The position numbers were made by a program, and so were the translations under genes. The notes below the pieces were generated by a model. The model worked only from the letters and a program-made list of their open reading frames with translations, was not told the origin of the DNA and searched no databases. Positions 5,021-5,840 of a DNA stretch of 5,840 bases are shown here, in pieces (the first letter of the stretch is position 1; every line of letters starts with the position of its first letter). This DNA comes from Candidatus Aenigmatarchaeota archaeon (GTDB lineage Archaea > Aenigmatarchaeota > Aenigmatarchaeia > QMZP01). Location of the stretch: the NCBI GenBank assembly GCA_016202745.1, contig JACQOB010000008.1:1-5840 (forward strand). The letters are read 5' to 3'.

Positions 5021-5243
5021 TCATTTTTTCACCATGGTCTTGAATCCGCCGTACGCTACGCGCTTCATGTCGAACGGCATGGGCGTGTTCTTCATGGCTG
5101 GATCGTTCATGAGGGGGTCTTTCATCACTTTCTTGTTGACCTAGTCCCGGTGCTTTCTCGACTTGAATACAATGAACGAGAAAACAATGGTTTCATCTCA
5201 ATTCAGCCATTTTCTTGTACGCCGCCAGCTTTTTCCTGGGAAC
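5021..5243 (-). pseudogene. Remnant of a DUF1428 family gene (internal deletion, frame change, TAG)
   Basis: Reading the minus strand upward from the TGA at 5021-5023 gives the C-terminal half of a DUF1428 protein. DETIVFSFIVFKSRKHRD is followed by an in-frame TAG (5141-5143), then VNKKVMKDP, and the family-typical end PFDMKRVAYGGFKTMVKK. Immediately before DET (break at 5198) the frame changes, and the codons spell VPRKKLAAYKKMAEL (5243-5199), which matches the N-terminal helix of the same family. The ~45 residues normally between these pieces are missing. The start codon is not recognisable; a TAG lies just before the VPRKK stretch. Intact members are about 110-120 aa, dimeric alpha/beta-barrel-like proteins of unknown function. 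At least three lesions make a functional product very unlikely. Family identity comes from recalled consensus. Confidence 0.78.
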
Positions 5244-5260
5244 CTATGGTGGAAATCTCA

Positions 5261-5268
5261 TTTATAAG
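5261..5268 (+). promoter_or_regulatory. TATA box of the right-hand gene
   Basis: TTTATAAG lies 22-29 nt upstream of the ATG at 5290, with no Shine-Dalgarno between, so a leaderless start is likely. Read on the other strand it is CTTATAAA, so it could also fire leftward into the DUF1428 remnant. Confidence 0.55.
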
Positions 5269-5289
5269 GCTTGTTCTCATTCTTTAACC

Positions 5290-5799
5290 ATGCCAGCGGA
5301 AGCAAGGTATTTCGGATTCAGGTGCGGACAGCTGGACGCTTACCTGGTTGGAACAGGCAGGGACCAGATAATGGACACGATGGATTATTTCAGCCGCAGG
5401 GGGGGCCGGAATAATAATTCCCGCTATGCAGGACATCGTTGGGCTGGAGAAGATTGGCATCAAATACGGCCATACGCTTGACGGGAACATGCCGCTTGAG
5501 CCGGCATTGCCCTTTGAAGTCATGGAGGGCGTGACAGTCACAGGGTGAATGGGGGCGGGTTTGAATTCATAAAAGAGGGGGTGAAATACAGCCTTGAGGA
5601 CAGCAGGGCAAGGAAGGGAAGCCTGCTGGAATTCCGGTCAGAGGCTGGGCTGTACCTGCTGGCTGAGCCCATTGTGGCCGGCATAAAGAACTATGACTGG
5701 GGGGCCCGCAGGAGGCAGTTCTATGGCTGGCTGGCCAGCGTGGCAATGGACAAGCTTCTGGGCAAGTCAGGCATTCATATAAGCGGAGGGGAACATTAA
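5290..5799 (+). pseudogene. Unrecognised ~169-aa protein split by two compensating frame changes
   Basis: Three pieces line up. Piece 1 is 5290-5404 (MPAEARYFGFRCGQL...MDYFSRRG). Piece 2 is 5405-5545 in the next frame (AGIIIPAMQDIVGLEKIGIK...FEVMEGVTVTG), ending at TGA 5546. Piece 3 is 5545-5799, back in the first frame (NGGGFEFIKEGVKYSLED...SGIHISGGEH). The first change falls in a run of seven G (5399-5405); six G would join pieces 1 and 2. The second falls at AGGGTG (5542-5547); one extra base, for example a fourth G, would join pieces 2 and 3. Each piece looks coding only in its own frame. Alternatively piece 3 is a separate gene starting with GTG in a GTGA overlap. The protein would be soluble and alpha/beta; I recognise no family. 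It may be a real pseudogene, slippage-expressed, or a sequence error. Confidence 0.6.
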
Positions 5800-5803
5800 A
5801 CAA

Positions 5804-5810
5804 TTATATA
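5804..5810 (+). promoter_or_regulatory. TATA-like box at the window's right edge
   Basis: TTATATA follows the preceding stop codon by 4 nt and could drive a gene beginning near or past the right edge. It is unproven because no gene is visible after it. Confidence 0.3.
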
Positions 5811-5821
5811 CCTATTTAAAA

Positions 5822-5837
5822 CTTTCTTTTAATTTTT
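5822..5837 (+). terminator. T-rich tract after the right-hand gene
   Basis: CTTTCTTTTAATTTTT begins 22 nt after the TAA at 5797-5799 and is a likely archaeal termination tract for the preceding transcript. It carries no stem. Confidence 0.4.
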
Positions 5838-5840
5838 ACA

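Noticed and set aside
5015..5287. 90-codon plus-strand frame between the VOC gene and the right-hand gene
   Set aside because: It is antisense to the DUF1428 remnant, which has clear family motifs on the other strand.

Overview
The window looks archaeal. Most start codons have an AT-rich TATA-like box about 20-30 nt upstream and no Shine-Dalgarno sequence, as expected for leaderless archaeal transcripts. T-rich tracts follow several genes, arginine is mostly AGG and isoleucine often ATA, and the dCTP deaminase resembles the archaeal DCD-DUT type. The compact layout with small orphan proteins would fit a DPANN or other uncultured archaeal lineage, but no gene here fixes the phylum. All family assignments come from motifs read by eye.

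Layout. Positions 1-902 (+) hold the C-terminal part of a YyaL/DUF255 (thioredoxin plus alpha/alpha-barrel) protein whose N-terminus lies outside the window. It converges on a minus-strand pair: a 100-aa Rieske ferredoxin (1012-1314) and a possible overlapping small gene (756-1019). A divergent intergenic stretch leads to a 90-aa two-helix membrane protein (1475-1747), then a NicO-type nickel/cobalt transporter homologue with a histidine-rich loop (1782-2474). This converges on an unrecognised 237-aa protein on the minus strand (2490-3203).

The 371-base gap at 3204-3574 is not empty. It has a strong TATA box, a 40-codon ORF and/or structured RNA, and a hairpin followed by T tracts. Next come an unknown 94-aa protein and dCTP deaminase, overlapping by ATGA as a two-gene operon (3575-4410). 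A 165-base gap with alternative hairpins precedes a VOC/glyoxalase-fold protein (4576-4968), the one gene here with a classic Shine-Dalgarno.

The last kilobase shows decay or sequence error. At 5021-5243 (-) lie the recognisable ends of a DUF1428 protein with the middle deleted, a frame change and an in-frame TAG. At 5290-5799 (+) an unrecognised ~169-aa protein is split over two frames by changes that cancel, the first at a run of seven G.

How the genes work together: apart from the 94-aa/dCTP deaminase pair and the possible Rieske pair, these look like separately promoted housekeeping and accessory genes. I see no defence system, mobile element or CRISPR array. The best candidates for new biology are the small transcript unit at 3276-3487, the structured leader at 4443-4530, the partner of dCTP deaminase, and the split gene at the right end.
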